Assembly: GCA_964539095.1 (NCBI GenBank)
Contig: CAZIFL010000026.1
Coordinates: 1-44,084, forward strand
Length of the DNA stretch: 44,084 bases
From: DAIPKP01 sp964539095
GTDB lineage: Bacteria > Synergistota > Synergistia > Synergistales > Aminiphilaceae
Reading direction: 5' to 3'
Within the stretch, counting starts at the first letter, position 1; every line of letters starts with the position of its first letter. Below, piece after piece: positions 24,764 to 33,175 of this stretch. Below the pieces are notes generated by a model. It was not told the DNA's origin. It worked only from the letters and a program-made list of their open reading frames with translations, and did not search any database. The position numbers were made by a program, and so were the translations under genes.

Positions 24764-26557
24764 ATGATGTTTCGGAAAGGGCTGCTTTCCAAGGGGAGGC
24801 TAGGGGCGATTTGTGAATCCCCCCTACTTCCCTTTCTTCTGGTACTTCTGGTGGCGCTCCTCTTTCGGGGTTCCGGCATCTTCTGGGATCAGGGGCATCA
24901 TCTACATCCGGACGAGCGCTTTCTTATGATGGTTACCAGGGATATGCGCACCCCCGCATCTTTCGGGGAGTATCTTGATCCCGCACGCTCCCCCATGAAC
25001 CCGGTGAACATAGGGCACCCCGCCTTTGTCTACGGCACCTTCCCCCTGCATATCCTCTACACCGCGGGAAGGGTTACAGGGCGTTCCGGCTATGGCCCCC
25101 TGCTCCTGCCGGGGCGGCTCCTCAGCGTGGGGGCAGATCTCCTCGCCCTGGGCTTTCTGGGGGTTCTTGCCCTTCTGCTCCTTCCGGGAACCCCGGAACA
25201 GAGGCACCGGGGGGCCCTCTTCGCCATGCTCTTCTACGCCGTGGCCCCGTTACCGGTACAGCTCTCCCACTTCTTTGCGGCGGACTCCTTTCAGAACGCC
25301 CTCTCTCTGGGGGCTCTGGTGCTGGTACTGCTCTCTCGAAAATATCCCTCCATTAGTCTTCCGGGGATAGCTCTCGGGGGGCTCTGCATGGGTTTTGCGG
25401 TGGCCTGCAAAATCACCGGGGGGGCGCTGCTTCCGCTACTGCTCCTCTTTCTGCTTTTCCCGGTGCAGGGGAAACCCTTTTCTCTTGCAAGAAGCCTGGG
25501 AGAGGGGGTTCTCTTTCTTCTCGCCGCCTACCTCGGGGTGCGCCTGGGGAGCCCCTTCTACTTCGCCTCTGGGAATCTTCTTGACCCCCGGATCTCCCCG
25601 GTCTTTCTGAAGCACTTTCGGGAGATGCTGCACTGGCACTCGGGAAAGGGGTGGTTTCCCCCCTCTCTCCAGTGGCACGGGATGTCTTCCTGGCATACGG
25701 GGGAGCAGCTTCTCCGCTACGGCCTGGGGCTTCCTCTGGGGATCTTCTCTCTCGGAGGGGTTCTTCTTCTCGCTAAAAAATGGCTTGGAGGGCTCCGTCA
25801 GCAGGGGCTCTCTCTCTTTGCCGCTGCGGGACCTCTGCTACTGCTCTGGGGAGTAGCCCTCTTTACCTACCACTCGCTGGAGTTCACCAAGTACATGCGT
25901 TACGTACTCTTTGCCTATCCTCTTCTGGCGCTTGGAGGGGGGTACGCTTTGGCATATCTGGAAAGGGCGATTCATGAATCGTCCCTCCTTCGGGGAATTT
26001 GGGGACGAGTCGCTCTCGGAGCGCTGTTGATGGTGCTGCTTCTCTGGCCTCTGGCCTTTGTACAGATCTACACCCGGGAACACTCTCGGGTAACCGCCTC
26101 GAAGTGGCTTCTGGAGACCATCCCCCCGGGAGCCAAGATCACCTACGAGATTTGGGACGACTCCCTCCCCCTGCGAATTCCCCATATACCGTGGAAGGAA
26201 CCGCAATTTCTGGGGCTTCCGGTCTTCGATCACGACCAGAGCAGCACCAAATGGCAGAAGATGAGGGAACAGCTCGCGCAAGCGGACTATCTGGTGCTCT
26301 CCAGCGGCCGGGGGTACGAGAGCGTAGCCAGAGTGCCGGAGCAGTATCCCCGGATGAACCGATTCTACGAAAAGCTCTTCGCCGGCGAACTTCCCTTTCG
26401 GAAGGTACGTACCTTCAGCTCCTTTCCCCGGCTTGAGCTGGGGCCCTGGAGCCTGGAGTTCGATGATTCCAGGGCGGAGGAGTCCTTCCGGGTCTACGAT
26501 CATCCGGTGGTACATATCTTCGAACGAACCGGCCCCCTCTCGGGGGACCTCTACTGA
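24764..26557 (+). CDS. Second GT39/PMT-like membrane glycosyltransferase
   Basis: A 597-residue GT-C enzyme. The first helix is followed by the LHPDERFLMM motif in the first extracytoplasmic loop, matching the acidic catalytic site of the family. About ten helices run to residue 430. The C-terminal extracytoplasmic domain (EIWDDSLPLRIPH ... EESFRVYDHPVVHIF) is shared with the 18567-20273 protein. Two adjacent ATGs (24764 and 24767) are possible starts. Last gene of the operon, closed by the hairpin at 26581-26622. Two GT39 enzymes plus one YYY protein suggest sequential addition of different lipid-linked sugars, or different acceptors; this is inference. Confidence 0.88.
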   Translation: MMFRKGLLSKGRLGAICESPLLPFLLVLLVALLFRGSGIFWDQGHHLHPDERFLMMVTRDMRTPASFGEYLDPARSPMNPVNIGHPAFVYGTFPLHILYTAGRVTGRSGYGPLLLPGRLLSVGADLLALGFLGVLALLLLPGTPEQRHRGALFAMLFYAVAPLPVQLSHFFAADSFQNALSLGALVLVLLSRKYPSISLPGIALGGLCMGFAVACKITGGALLPLLLLFLLFPVQGKPFSLARSLGEGVLFLLAAYLGVRLGSPFYFASGNLLDPRISPVFLKHFREMLHWHSGKGWFPPSLQWHGMSSWHTGEQLLRYGLGLPLGIFSLGGVLLLAKKWLGGLRQQGLSLFAAAGPLLLLWGVALFTYHSLEFTKYMRYVLFAYPLLALGGGYALAYLERAIHESSLLRGIWGRVALGALLMVLLLWPLAFVQIYTREHSRVTASKWLLETIPPGAKITYEIWDDSLPLRIPHIPWKEPQFLGLPVFDHDQSSTKWQKMREQLAQADYLVLSSGRGYESVARVPEQYPRMNRFYEKLFAGELPFRKVRTFSSFPRLELGPWSLEFDDSRAEESFRVYDHPVVHIFERTGPLSGDLY

Positions 26558-26580
26558 AAAGCCCCCTCCTGAAACCAACA

Positions 26581-26622
26581 GATAACGTCACCTTCCCGCT
26601 ACATCATGAAGGTGGCGTTATC
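26581..26622. terminator. Bidirectional terminator between the converging glycan operons
   Basis: A 15-bp stem containing one G-U pair (26581-26595 with 26608-26622), 12-nt loop, followed on the plus strand by TTCTTC. It separates the rightward GT operon from the leftward epimerase gene. Confidence 0.7.
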
Positions 26623-26640
26623 TTCTTCGTCCTGTCCCTT

Positions 26641-27696
26641 CTAGAAAAACCACTTTCCCATGCGCAAAAGTCCCTGTTTCCAGGGAACTCGGTGGGAGAC
26701 CCCCGAGGCGTTCTGAAAATCTTCCAGATGCTCCACATACCATCGGTAGTTGCGGATCAGGGCCTCCTGATTGGAGTATCGAGGGGCGTACCCCAGCACC
26801 TCCTTCGCCCGATCTATGGAGACGAAGGACTCCCGGTAGGCGGTATCGTAGATCCATTCGTAGAGAGGAGAGAGGCCGAACTTCTCCAGCAGCCGGAGGG
26901 CTCCCAGAGCGGGGCCTACGGGAATGGAGACGATGCGCTTCCCCTTCCCCGCCTCATCCAGCACCGCCTGAAAATCCTGTCTCAAGGTGCCGAAGGCTTC
27001 CGCCCCGATGTTGAACACCGAGTTTACCTTCTCCCCAGGGAGGGTGAGGCAACTTTCGATGGCCTCACAGAGGTCTTCCACGTCCAGAAACTGGTAGAGG
27101 TTGTCCCCACCCCCGAGAAGAGGGAAGTTATGCCCCGTATAGGCCCAGTCGTAGAGGAGTGCAAAGACCCCCAGCCGTTCGGGACCGATGAAGGATTTGG
27201 GGCGGATCACCGAAAGGGTCATTCCGGTGTTTCGAAATTCCTCACAGACCTCCTCCGCCTGAATCTTCGCCTTGCCGTAGGGCCCCACCCCCACCATGGG
27301 ATCCGTCTCGTAGAGAGGGTGCCGCTCGGGAACCCCGTAGACCGCGGTGGAGGAGATATGCACGAAACGGCTTACCCCCGCCTCACGAGCGGCGGTAAGC
27401 ACGTTTCTCGTCCCCTCCACATCGGTGGAGAAGATATCCTCCTCCTTGTAGAGCGGAAGGGCTGCGGCACAGTGCACCACCATCTCCGCCCCCTCCATGG
27501 CGCTGCGCACCTGCTCCATGGTACGGATATCTCCATCCACCATACGAATCTGATCCTTACAATCCTCGTAGGTAAAGGGGGCAAAATCGATGTTCGTTAC
27601 TCCATAGCCGTGAGCGAGAAGATGCCGGATGAGATTAATTCCTAAAAAGCCAGATCCCCCGGTAACGAGCACCCGGGGTTTTGCCTGTACTGTCAT
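26641..27696 (-). CDS. NAD-dependent sugar epimerase/dehydratase (extended SDR)
   Basis: A 351-residue extended short-chain dehydrogenase. It has the TGGSGFLG nucleotide-binding loop (about residues 12-19), the acidic VDGDIRT after the third strand, VHCAAALP, the catalytic Ser/Thr in HISSTAVYG and the active-site Tyr and Lys in YGKAK. These enzymes act on nucleotide sugars. It is the last gene of the leftward glycan operon, 31 bp after the UbiA gene. AAAAGGAG lies about 10 nt before the ATG. In mycobacteria a UbiA enzyme works with an SDR (DprE2) to epimerise a lipid-linked pentose; whether this SDR acts likewise cannot be told from sequence. Confidence 0.88.
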   Translation of the reverse strand: MTVQAKPRVLVTGGSGFLGINLIRHLLAHGYGVTNIDFAPFTYEDCKDQIRMVDGDIRTMEQVRSAMEGAEMVVHCAAALPLYKEEDIFSTDVEGTRNVLTAAREAGVSRFVHISSTAVYGVPERHPLYETDPMVGVGPYGKAKIQAEEVCEEFRNTGMTLSVIRPKSFIGPERLGVFALLYDWAYTGHNFPLLGGGDNLYQFLDVEDLCEAIESCLTLPGEKVNSVFNIGAEAFGTLRQDFQAVLDEAGKGKRIVSIPVGPALGALRLLEKFGLSPLYEWIYDTAYRESFVSIDRAKEVLGYAPRYSNQEALIRNYRWYVEHLEDFQNASGVSHRVPWKQGLLRMGKWFF

Positions 27697-27727
27697 AGAT
27701 CAGCGCTCCTTTTATGAAAGTAAAATA

Positions 27728-28612
27728 CTACCGCAGAAGAAAGAGCAGCAGAAAAAAACCGATCCACCCCCCCAGAAGGGCCTGGAAACAGCGATCCTTA
27801 TAGAGAATTTTCGTGGGGGAGGTGCGGCGGAAGACCGTAACGTTCTGAAGATACCGCAGAATGGCGAAGAGGACGAAGACGAAGGAGTAGTAGACCCTGG
27901 AGGTTCCGAAGGCCTCCATCACCTCCGGGGAGAGGCAGTACATCAGGTACGCCACAAGAGTCACCGCAGAGGTTACCGTCATGGCAGTATCCACGAAGGT
28001 TCTGGAGTACCCCTCCACAGCACGGCGCAACCCCGGAATCTCCTCCTCCACCGCCAGATCCCCCCGGCGTTTCCCGAGTGCGATAAAGAGCGCCAGAAGA
28101 AAGGTCATGATCACGATCCACCGGGAGAGAGGCACCGCTGCGGCCACCCCACCGAAGAGCACCCGGAGGACAAATCCCAGGGCGATGCAGAAGATATCCA
28201 GCAGCGCCCTATGTTTGAGCTTCCAGGAGTAGAGAACGTTGAGCCCCACGTAAAAGAAGAGAAGCCCCAGAGCCTCCACCCCGAAAAGCGAGGCGAGAAG
28301 AAGCCCTGCGAGAAGAGAGATTCCTCCGATCATCATCCCCGAAGAGGGGGAGATCCTCCCGGAAGCGAGGGGGCGGAAACGCTTCTCCGGATGCCGTCGA
28401 TCCGACTCCAGATCTGCCAGATCGTTCAACACATAGACCCCGCTGGCCACGAAGCTGAAAGCGAAAAAACCCCCGAAAGCCCGCAGCATCAGCAGGGGAT
28501 CATCCATACGGAAGGCGAAGAACGCCGGAGCGAGGACAAAGAGATTCTTCCCCCACTGGGGGATCCGGAGAAGCCCCGCCAGATCCCGGAAGGTCATGAA
28601 CCGCTCCGCCAT
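27728..28612 (-). CDS. UbiA-family prenyltransferase, decaprenyl-phosphate phosphoribosyltransferase-like
   Basis: A 294-residue membrane enzyme with about eight helices. The first Asp-rich motif, NDLADLESDRRHPEKR (about residue 61), matches the NDxxDxxxD site of UbiA enzymes. The N-terminal 'RIPQWGKNLFVLAPAFF' strongly resembles DPPR synthases such as mycobacterial Rv3806c, which put 5-phosphoribose from PRPP on polyprenyl phosphate. This fits the adjoining HAD phosphatase, which could remove the 5-phosphate. The 19-nt overlap with the HAD gene shows tight coupling. I am confident of the family and moderately so of the phosphoribosyl specificity. Confidence 0.85.
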   Translation of the reverse strand: MAERFMTFRDLAGLLRIPQWGKNLFVLAPAFFAFRMDDPLLMLRAFGGFFAFSFVASGVYVLNDLADLESDRRHPEKRFRPLASGRISPSSGMMIGGISLLAGLLLASLFGVEALGLLFFYVGLNVLYSWKLKHRALLDIFCIALGFVLRVLFGGVAAAVPLSRWIVIMTFLLALFIALGKRRGDLAVEEEIPGLRRAVEGYSRTFVDTAMTVTSAVTLVAYLMYCLSPEVMEAFGTSRVYYSFVFVLFAILRYLQNVTVFRRTSPTKILYKDRCFQALLGGWIGFFLLLFLLR

Positions 28613-29217
28613 CGGTAGACAGGGTGATCCGCCAGGGCGAGCATCTCCCGGTCTCCGTCGCTATCCCCGTAGGCGTAGATGGGGGAATATTCTTCGGGGT
28701 TCAGCAGCTCCCGAAGCCGCCGGACCTTCTCAGGCCCCCGGCAGTTGGGGGTTGCCAGAACCCCTGAGAGAACCCCCTCCCGCAGCTCCATCTCCGTAGC
28801 CAGCACCTGCTCCACCCCTCTAGCAAGGCACCAGGGCTCCAGCCACTCCTTAATGGAGGCAGAGATCACCAGCACCCGATCTCCCCGCTGCAGATGCTCC
28901 TCCAGCACCTTCAGGGCATGGGGGCGCACGATCCGGGGCATATCTTCCAGAGAATAGTTTCGGGCGGCCCGGGCAAACTCTTCGTAAGGAACCCCTTTCC
29001 AGAAATGAGACAGGAAATGCTCCTTCAGCTCTCCCCGATGGCTCCATCCCAAGGGGCACCCCAGAAGGGAAGGAATATGCCCGAGAGCCCAGGCATAGAC
29101 CCGGGATCTTCCAAAATGAAGAGAGTGAAAATCGAAGAGAGTATCCCGATCGCTCAGGGTTTTATCGAAATCAAAAAGGGCAAGCCCCCGGGGAGAAGAC
29201 GCGGAAGCGGCGCTCAT
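28594..29217 (-). CDS. HAD-IB family phosphatase
   Basis: A 207-residue soluble phosphatase of the HAD-IB (PSPase-like) subgroup. Motif I is FDFDKTLSDRDT with the nucleophile and acid Asp, motif II is VISAS, and motif III/IV is GDSDGDREML. The alpha-helical cap (about 35-90) is normal for the group. The ATG at 29217 overlaps the galE stop (ATGA) and the 3' end overlaps the UbiA gene. In related genomes HAD-IB domains sit next to or fused with UbiA/DPPR-synthase proteins, so dephosphorylation of polyprenyl-phosphoryl-5-phosphoribose is a reasonable inference. Confidence 0.87.
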   Translation of the reverse strand: MSAASASSPRGLALFDFDKTLSDRDTLFDFHSLHFGRSRVYAWALGHIPSLLGCPLGWSHRGELKEHFLSHFWKGVPYEEFARAARNYSLEDMPRIVRPHALKVLEEHLQRGDRVLVISASIKEWLEPWCLARGVEQVLATEMELREGVLSGVLATPNCRGPEKVRRLRELLNPEEYSPIYAYGDSDGDREMLALADHPVYRWRSGS

Positions 29218-30197
29218 GCAAAGCGCCTCTTCTGCCACTCCCAGGCGGTCTCCACCATGCTCTCCAGAGAGGGGTACTCCCGGCACCAACCGAGTTCCCG
29301 CTCCGCCTTCTCTGAAGAGGCCACCAGCACCGCAGGATCTCCCCAGCGGCGCTCCCCAGGCTCCACAGGCACCGTAAGCCCCGTGACCTTCTCCACTGCG
29401 GCGATGACCTCCGCCACAGAATACCCCTTACCGTTTCCGAGATTGTATTTCCGGCACTGCCCCTCTCCTTCACCTCGGAAGAGGGATTCCAGCGCCCCGA
29501 GATGCGCCGAGGCGAGATCCGCCACATGCACATAGTCTCGAATACAGGTACCATCCGGAGTGGGATAATCCGAGCCGAAGATGGTGATGCTCTTCCGCCG
29601 CCCCAGCAGCGTATCCAGCACCAGAGGGATAAGATGAGTCTCTGGAGTATGATCCTCCCCCGCCCGCCCTTGGGGATCCGCCCCGGCGGCGTTGAAGTAG
29701 CGCAGCATTACGCTGGAGAGGCCGTAGGCATCGCCGTAGCGGCGGCAAACCTGCTCAAGAAAGAGTTTGGTCTCTCCGTAAACGTTGGTGGGTATCAGGG
29801 GGTCCGTCTCCTGAATGGGGGTTCTCTCGGGCTCTCCGTAGACCGCAGCGGTGGAGGAGAGGACAAAGCGGTTTACCCCCGCCTCCCGCATGGCCCGGAG
29901 AAGCGACATGGTCCCCCCCACGTTGTTGGTGTAGTATTTTTCGGGCTCCTTCATGGACTCCCCCACCAGGCTGAAGGCCGCAAAGTGCAGCACCCCCTCC
30001 ACGGGGTATCGGGCGAAGAGAGCCTTCAGAAACGCCTGATCCAGAAGATCCCCCTCCGCAAGCTCCCCGAAAACCATATCCCGGTGGCCCTTCACGAAGT
30101 TGTCCAGCACCAGCACAGAGTATCCCGCATCCTGAAGAGCGAGAGCCGCCGCGCTCCCTACGTACCCCGCTCCGCCGCTTACAAGTATGTATCCCAC
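29214..30197 (-). CDS. galE: UDP-glucose 4-epimerase
   Basis: A 327-residue extended SDR. It has YILVSGGAGYVGS, VLDNFVKGHRD, 'EGDLLDQ', LHFAAFSLVGES, SSTAAVYGEP with the catalytic Ser, and YGETK with the catalytic Tyr and Lys, followed by 'YFNAAGADPQGRAGEDH', all diagnostic for GalE. It interconverts UDP-glucose and UDP-galactose. The GTG at 30197 is chosen because AAAAGGAG lies about 8 nt upstream. It is 54 bp after the Synerg-CTERM gene and overlaps the HAD gene by 4 nt. It probably supplies UDP-galactose for the glycan made by the surrounding enzymes. Confidence 0.93.
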   Translation of the reverse strand: MGYILVSGGAGYVGSAAALALQDAGYSVLVLDNFVKGHRDMVFGELAEGDLLDQAFLKALFARYPVEGVLHFAAFSLVGESMKEPEKYYTNNVGGTMSLLRAMREAGVNRFVLSSTAAVYGEPERTPIQETDPLIPTNVYGETKLFLEQVCRRYGDAYGLSSVMLRYFNAAGADPQGRAGEDHTPETHLIPLVLDTLLGRRKSITIFGSDYPTPDGTCIRDYVHVADLASAHLGALESLFRGEGEGQCRKYNLGNGKGYSVAEVIAAVEKVTGLTVPVEPGERRWGDPAVLVASSEKAERELGWCREYPSLESMVETAWEWQKRRFA

Positions 30198-30251
30198 AAA
30201 GATCGCTCCTTTTATCAGTTCACACAATCAACGGTATTCCGTACAAAACGG

Positions 30252-32015
30252 CTATATCTTTCGGAAAAGTACTCCCATGGGAAGAAGCAGAAGAATAGTA
30301 GCAGCCCCTCCAAAGCCTCCATTACAGCCACTATCTCCCCCTCCTCCGGAAGCTCCCGGAGTGGGGGTGCTGGGGGTGATAGTTCCCGTGGGGAGGGGAT
30401 TCGGCAACACCCCCAGAGCGTCCGCTCCGGGAGGAACCGTCAGGGTAGCAGCGCGGTAGGAGAGGGCGAGAGGATCCCGGAAGACGCCGTCACGGGCACC
30501 GTCGAAGAGGGGGAAGAACCCCACCTGCCTCTTTTTGGCGAGAGTCACTCCAGAGCGTTCGTCATCAAGAAGCACCATCCGGAACTGTACGGTGACACTC
30601 TCCTCCTCGGGGTTATACCCGGTTTCGAAGAAAAAGGGCCAGTAGTTCCCCGTCTCCCCTACCAAATCCACCGCTGTAGTATGACCAAACTGCTTGTAGG
30701 GGCGAAGATGGGCAAAAACCTTTTCCGTCACATTTTTGGGAGCCTTGAGGGAGTCGAAGAAGGAGGCTATCTGAGCATCCGAAAGCCCTCCGTACAGGGC
30801 CAGATCCTGGGCGGTAACCCTCCATGTCACCACCAGAGGAAGCCCGATACGATCATCGGGGTTGAAGCGCTGCGCCCCGATATCGAAGTAGCAGGCCCGG
30901 AAGGCTCCGGGGACGCGCTCCGCATAGGCTGCGGGGTCAGCCTCGCCGAAACGGTTATCTGTACCGATCTGGGCAGCCTCTATGGAGGACATCCCCTCGG
31001 GCATCTCCATCTGGGCTGGGACAATACGTGCTCCCGCCGCGGTCTCTCTAAGCGGATCCAGAGGGGCAAGATCGAGAGGGTAGTAGGGGATCACCGTAAC
31101 GGCACAGGAGTAACGCCGAGAGAGTTCGTACCCCCCCTCCCCCGCTACGGTAAGATCGAAGGTCATCCCCGTGATAAGGTTCGACCGCAGAAGCTCCAGA
31201 TATCCCGGAAAGACACCTGCTCCGGCCACCCCCCCACCGGCGAAGGAGATTCCCTGGCTTGCAAAACCGGGGGCGCTCAAACGCACCCCGTTCTTTCCCA
31301 TGTTGAGAAAGCGAAGCCAGAGGGTGTCTGTGGTGGTGGCGAAAACATTCATGGCTACGTTCTCATCTTCCTGAGAGGAGAGGGTGAGATAGCGGAATGC
31401 GGAAGGGGGAGGGTCCTCGGCACCTGCGGCGTATCCGAGCACAAAGCTGCCGGGCTCCGTCACCAGGGCCAGGGAAAAGGGAAACGCTATCTCGCTCTGG
31501 AGAGTCTCGTCATCTCCCGAGATGGTGTAGTAGGCTGCTTTGAGAACAGCCTGAGAGATGCCCTGGGTTTCGCTGCCGAAATTCCAGGAGAAGGGGATAT
31601 CCCTGGCGATATCTCCCGAAATCAGGCGCACCGCGGAAGCGGTAAGCCGATCTCCCTCCAGAGAGATCTCCAGCACATCCTGAGCCCCCAGAAGAGCCCC
31701 CGTATGGGTAAAGGAGAGGCTCCAGTTCCCCCGGGGGGAAAGGGTTCGCAGTAGCAGAAGGTCGAGATTCGCCGCATCCGCGGAGAGCGCCCCGAAATCC
31801 ACCCTCCAGGATGTGCCATCCAGAGCGGCGGTAAAAGAATCGTGCCGGAAGGCGTTGCGCCGTTCCTCTCCAAAGACGCTTCCGGCTCCGAAAATATCCG
31901 TATTCGCCACCATGGGATAGGGGTAGATCGGCTGCGTCCCCCAGGCAGAAGAACCGAGAAAGACCCCCAGGCAGACGAACAGGAGGAATACTCCGCTTCG
32001 CAGATGTTTTCTCAT
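30252..32015 (-). CDS. Exported protein with Synerg-CTERM sorting signal
   Basis: A 587-residue protein with a signal peptide (to about residue 26, AWG/TQ). A large beta-rich exported region has no recognised domain (about 30-540). The linker is Thr/Pro-rich (PTGTITPSTPTPGASGGGG), followed by a Cys-containing Gly-rich motif (SGCNGGFGG), a hydrophobic helix and a basic end (FRKI). This tripartite end matches the Synerg-CTERM signal of Synergistota. Such C-terminal signals are thought to be processed at the membrane and the protein moved to the surface. AAAGGAG precedes the ATG. Its position ahead of the glycan genes suggests it could be a substrate or partner, which is speculation. Confidence 0.85.
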   Translation of the reverse strand: MRKHLRSGVFLLFVCLGVFLGSSAWGTQPIYPYPMVANTDIFGAGSVFGEERRNAFRHDSFTAALDGTSWRVDFGALSADAANLDLLLLRTLSPRGNWSLSFTHTGALLGAQDVLEISLEGDRLTASAVRLISGDIARDIPFSWNFGSETQGISQAVLKAAYYTISGDDETLQSEIAFPFSLALVTEPGSFVLGYAAGAEDPPPSAFRYLTLSSQEDENVAMNVFATTTDTLWLRFLNMGKNGVRLSAPGFASQGISFAGGGVAGAGVFPGYLELLRSNLITGMTFDLTVAGEGGYELSRRYSCAVTVIPYYPLDLAPLDPLRETAAGARIVPAQMEMPEGMSSIEAAQIGTDNRFGEADPAAYAERVPGAFRACYFDIGAQRFNPDDRIGLPLVVTWRVTAQDLALYGGLSDAQIASFFDSLKAPKNVTEKVFAHLRPYKQFGHTTAVDLVGETGNYWPFFFETGYNPEEESVTVQFRMVLLDDERSGVTLAKKRQVGFFPLFDGARDGVFRDPLALSYRAATLTVPPGADALGVLPNPLPTGTITPSTPTPGASGGGGDSGCNGGFGGAATILLLLPMGVLFRKI

Positions 32016-32105
32016 AAAACTCCACTCCTTTACAGGTCATGAAATAAAAGTAGCACCCAGATGTTCCAGCTGTGGAAAACGTCTCCCATGTTACTACAAT
32101 ATGCC

Positions 32106-32151
32106 AAAAAAAGCGCTGCCGGAAGAGCTTTTTGCAAGCCCTTCCGGACAG
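32106..32151 (-). terminator. Rho-independent terminator after the FAH-family gene
   Basis: On the minus strand CTGTCCGGAAG...CTTCCGGCAG forms a 7-bp core stem (CCGGAAG/CTTCCGG) with an inner GCTT/AAGC extension and an outer CTG/CAG. It is followed by seven T residues (the A-run at 32106-32112). It lies 43 bp past the stop of the leftward gene at 32195. Confidence 0.8.
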
Positions 32152-32194
32152 AGAGGTTCCAAAAAATGCTCTTGGAGTCGTGCGCAGAAAAAAC

Positions 32195-32944
32195 TTAGGA
32201 GATAGAGGACGAAAGAGTGCCGATCCCCTCTACCCAGGCTTCGATACAGTCCCCACGCTCCAGAGAGCCCACCCCCTTGGGAGTACCCGTAAGAATCACA
32301 TCCCCCGGAAGTAGCGTCATAAACTCCGAGATGTAGCTCACGATATAGTCCACGGGGTACATCATCAGGCTGGTACGCCCATCCTGGCGCACCTCCCCGT
32401 TCACCAGAGTCTTCACCTGAAGATCAAAGGGGTCCAGCTCGGTCTCAATCCAGGGCCCCAGGGGGCAAAACTTATCCGCAGCCTTCGCCCGAACCCACTG
32501 AAGATCCTTACGCTGCACATCCCTGGCGGTAAAGTCGATAGCCACGGTGTACCCCAGCACGTACTCCAGAGCCTCTTCTCTGGAAACCTTCTGCGCCCTA
32601 CGGCCCATCACCAGAGCAAGCTCCCCTTCGTAGTGAAAGTTTTCGGAGTAAAAAGGATAGGGGACACTCTCCCCCGGGTCCGCCAGGGTATTGGGGGTCT
32701 TGATAAAGAGCCCCAGGTTCTCGGGGATCTCGTTCCCCAGCTCATGAATATGCTCCAGATAGTTCCGACCCACACAGATAATTTTGGAAGGCTCCGCGGG
32801 AGCCAGAAGCCGAACTCCCTCGCGCGAAAAAACGTCTCCTGTCTCCTTGCCTGCGAAGGAAGCAAGCTCCCGAATCCGCGACTCTTCAAGAATTCCCCAG
32901 CGGGGAGATGCCTCATGAGGCACCGCAAACCGTACGATCTTCAT
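32195..32944 (-). CDS. Fumarylacetoacetate hydrolase (FAH) family protein
   Basis: A 249-residue protein. An N-terminal small domain is followed by the FAH catalytic fold: ICVGRNYLEH, metal-binding Glu residues in HYEGELALVMG, 'GYTVAIDFTARDVQ', Lys-Phe in DKFCPLGPW and the C-terminal ILTGTPKGVG. These are the signature of FAH-like C-C hydrolases/decarboxylases such as 2-hydroxyhepta-2,4-diene-1,7-dioate isomerase and oxaloacetate-type acylpyruvases. The exact substrate cannot be assigned. The start at 32944 (MKIVRFAVP) is preceded by GGAGGCGAGG. It diverges from the PAS-GGDEF-HD-GYP gene and is a single-gene unit ending in a strong terminator. Confidence 0.9.
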   Translation of the reverse strand: MKIVRFAVPHEASPRWGILEESRIRELASFAGKETGDVFSREGVRLLAPAEPSKIICVGRNYLEHIHELGNEIPENLGLFIKTPNTLADPGESVPYPFYSENFHYEGELALVMGRRAQKVSREEALEYVLGYTVAIDFTARDVQRKDLQWVRAKAADKFCPLGPWIETELDPFDLQVKTLVNGEVRQDGRTSLMMYPVDYIVSYISEFMTLLPGDVILTGTPKGVGSLERGDCIEAWVEGIGTLSSSIS

Positions 32945-33053
32945 ATGAATACCCTCGCCTCCTGCATAATGACGTAAAAAATGGTGCTCCCGTTGAAACC
33001 CCAGAGATACGCTATCTTCTTTGATTTCCGGAACAAACAGCAACAGCGATGTT

Positions 33054-33082
33054 CTGGCAATCTCCGGGTTCTATAGTATAAT
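33054..33082 (+). promoter_or_regulatory. Promoter for the GGDEF/HD-GYP gene
   Basis: CTGGCA (33054-33059) and TATAAT (33077-33082) are separated by 17 nt. The -10 is perfect. The complementary strand of the same site carries TATACT, so a divergent start toward the FAH gene may overlap it. The leader to the start codon is about 90 nt. Confidence 0.65.
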
Positions 33083-33175
33083 GGCACACTAGATATTTGC
33101 ATATTCGAAGACATTTTTTCATCCCTTCTTCCCCCAAAAAACCTCTTCAAAAAGAACAACAAGGATGTGCTGCCC

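Noticed and set aside
29502..31754. A 750-codon plus-strand frame opposite galE and the Synerg-CTERM gene.
   Set aside because: It is a mirror frame of two well-supported genes in GC-rich DNA; the protein is Gly/Arg/Pro/His-rich with no domain.
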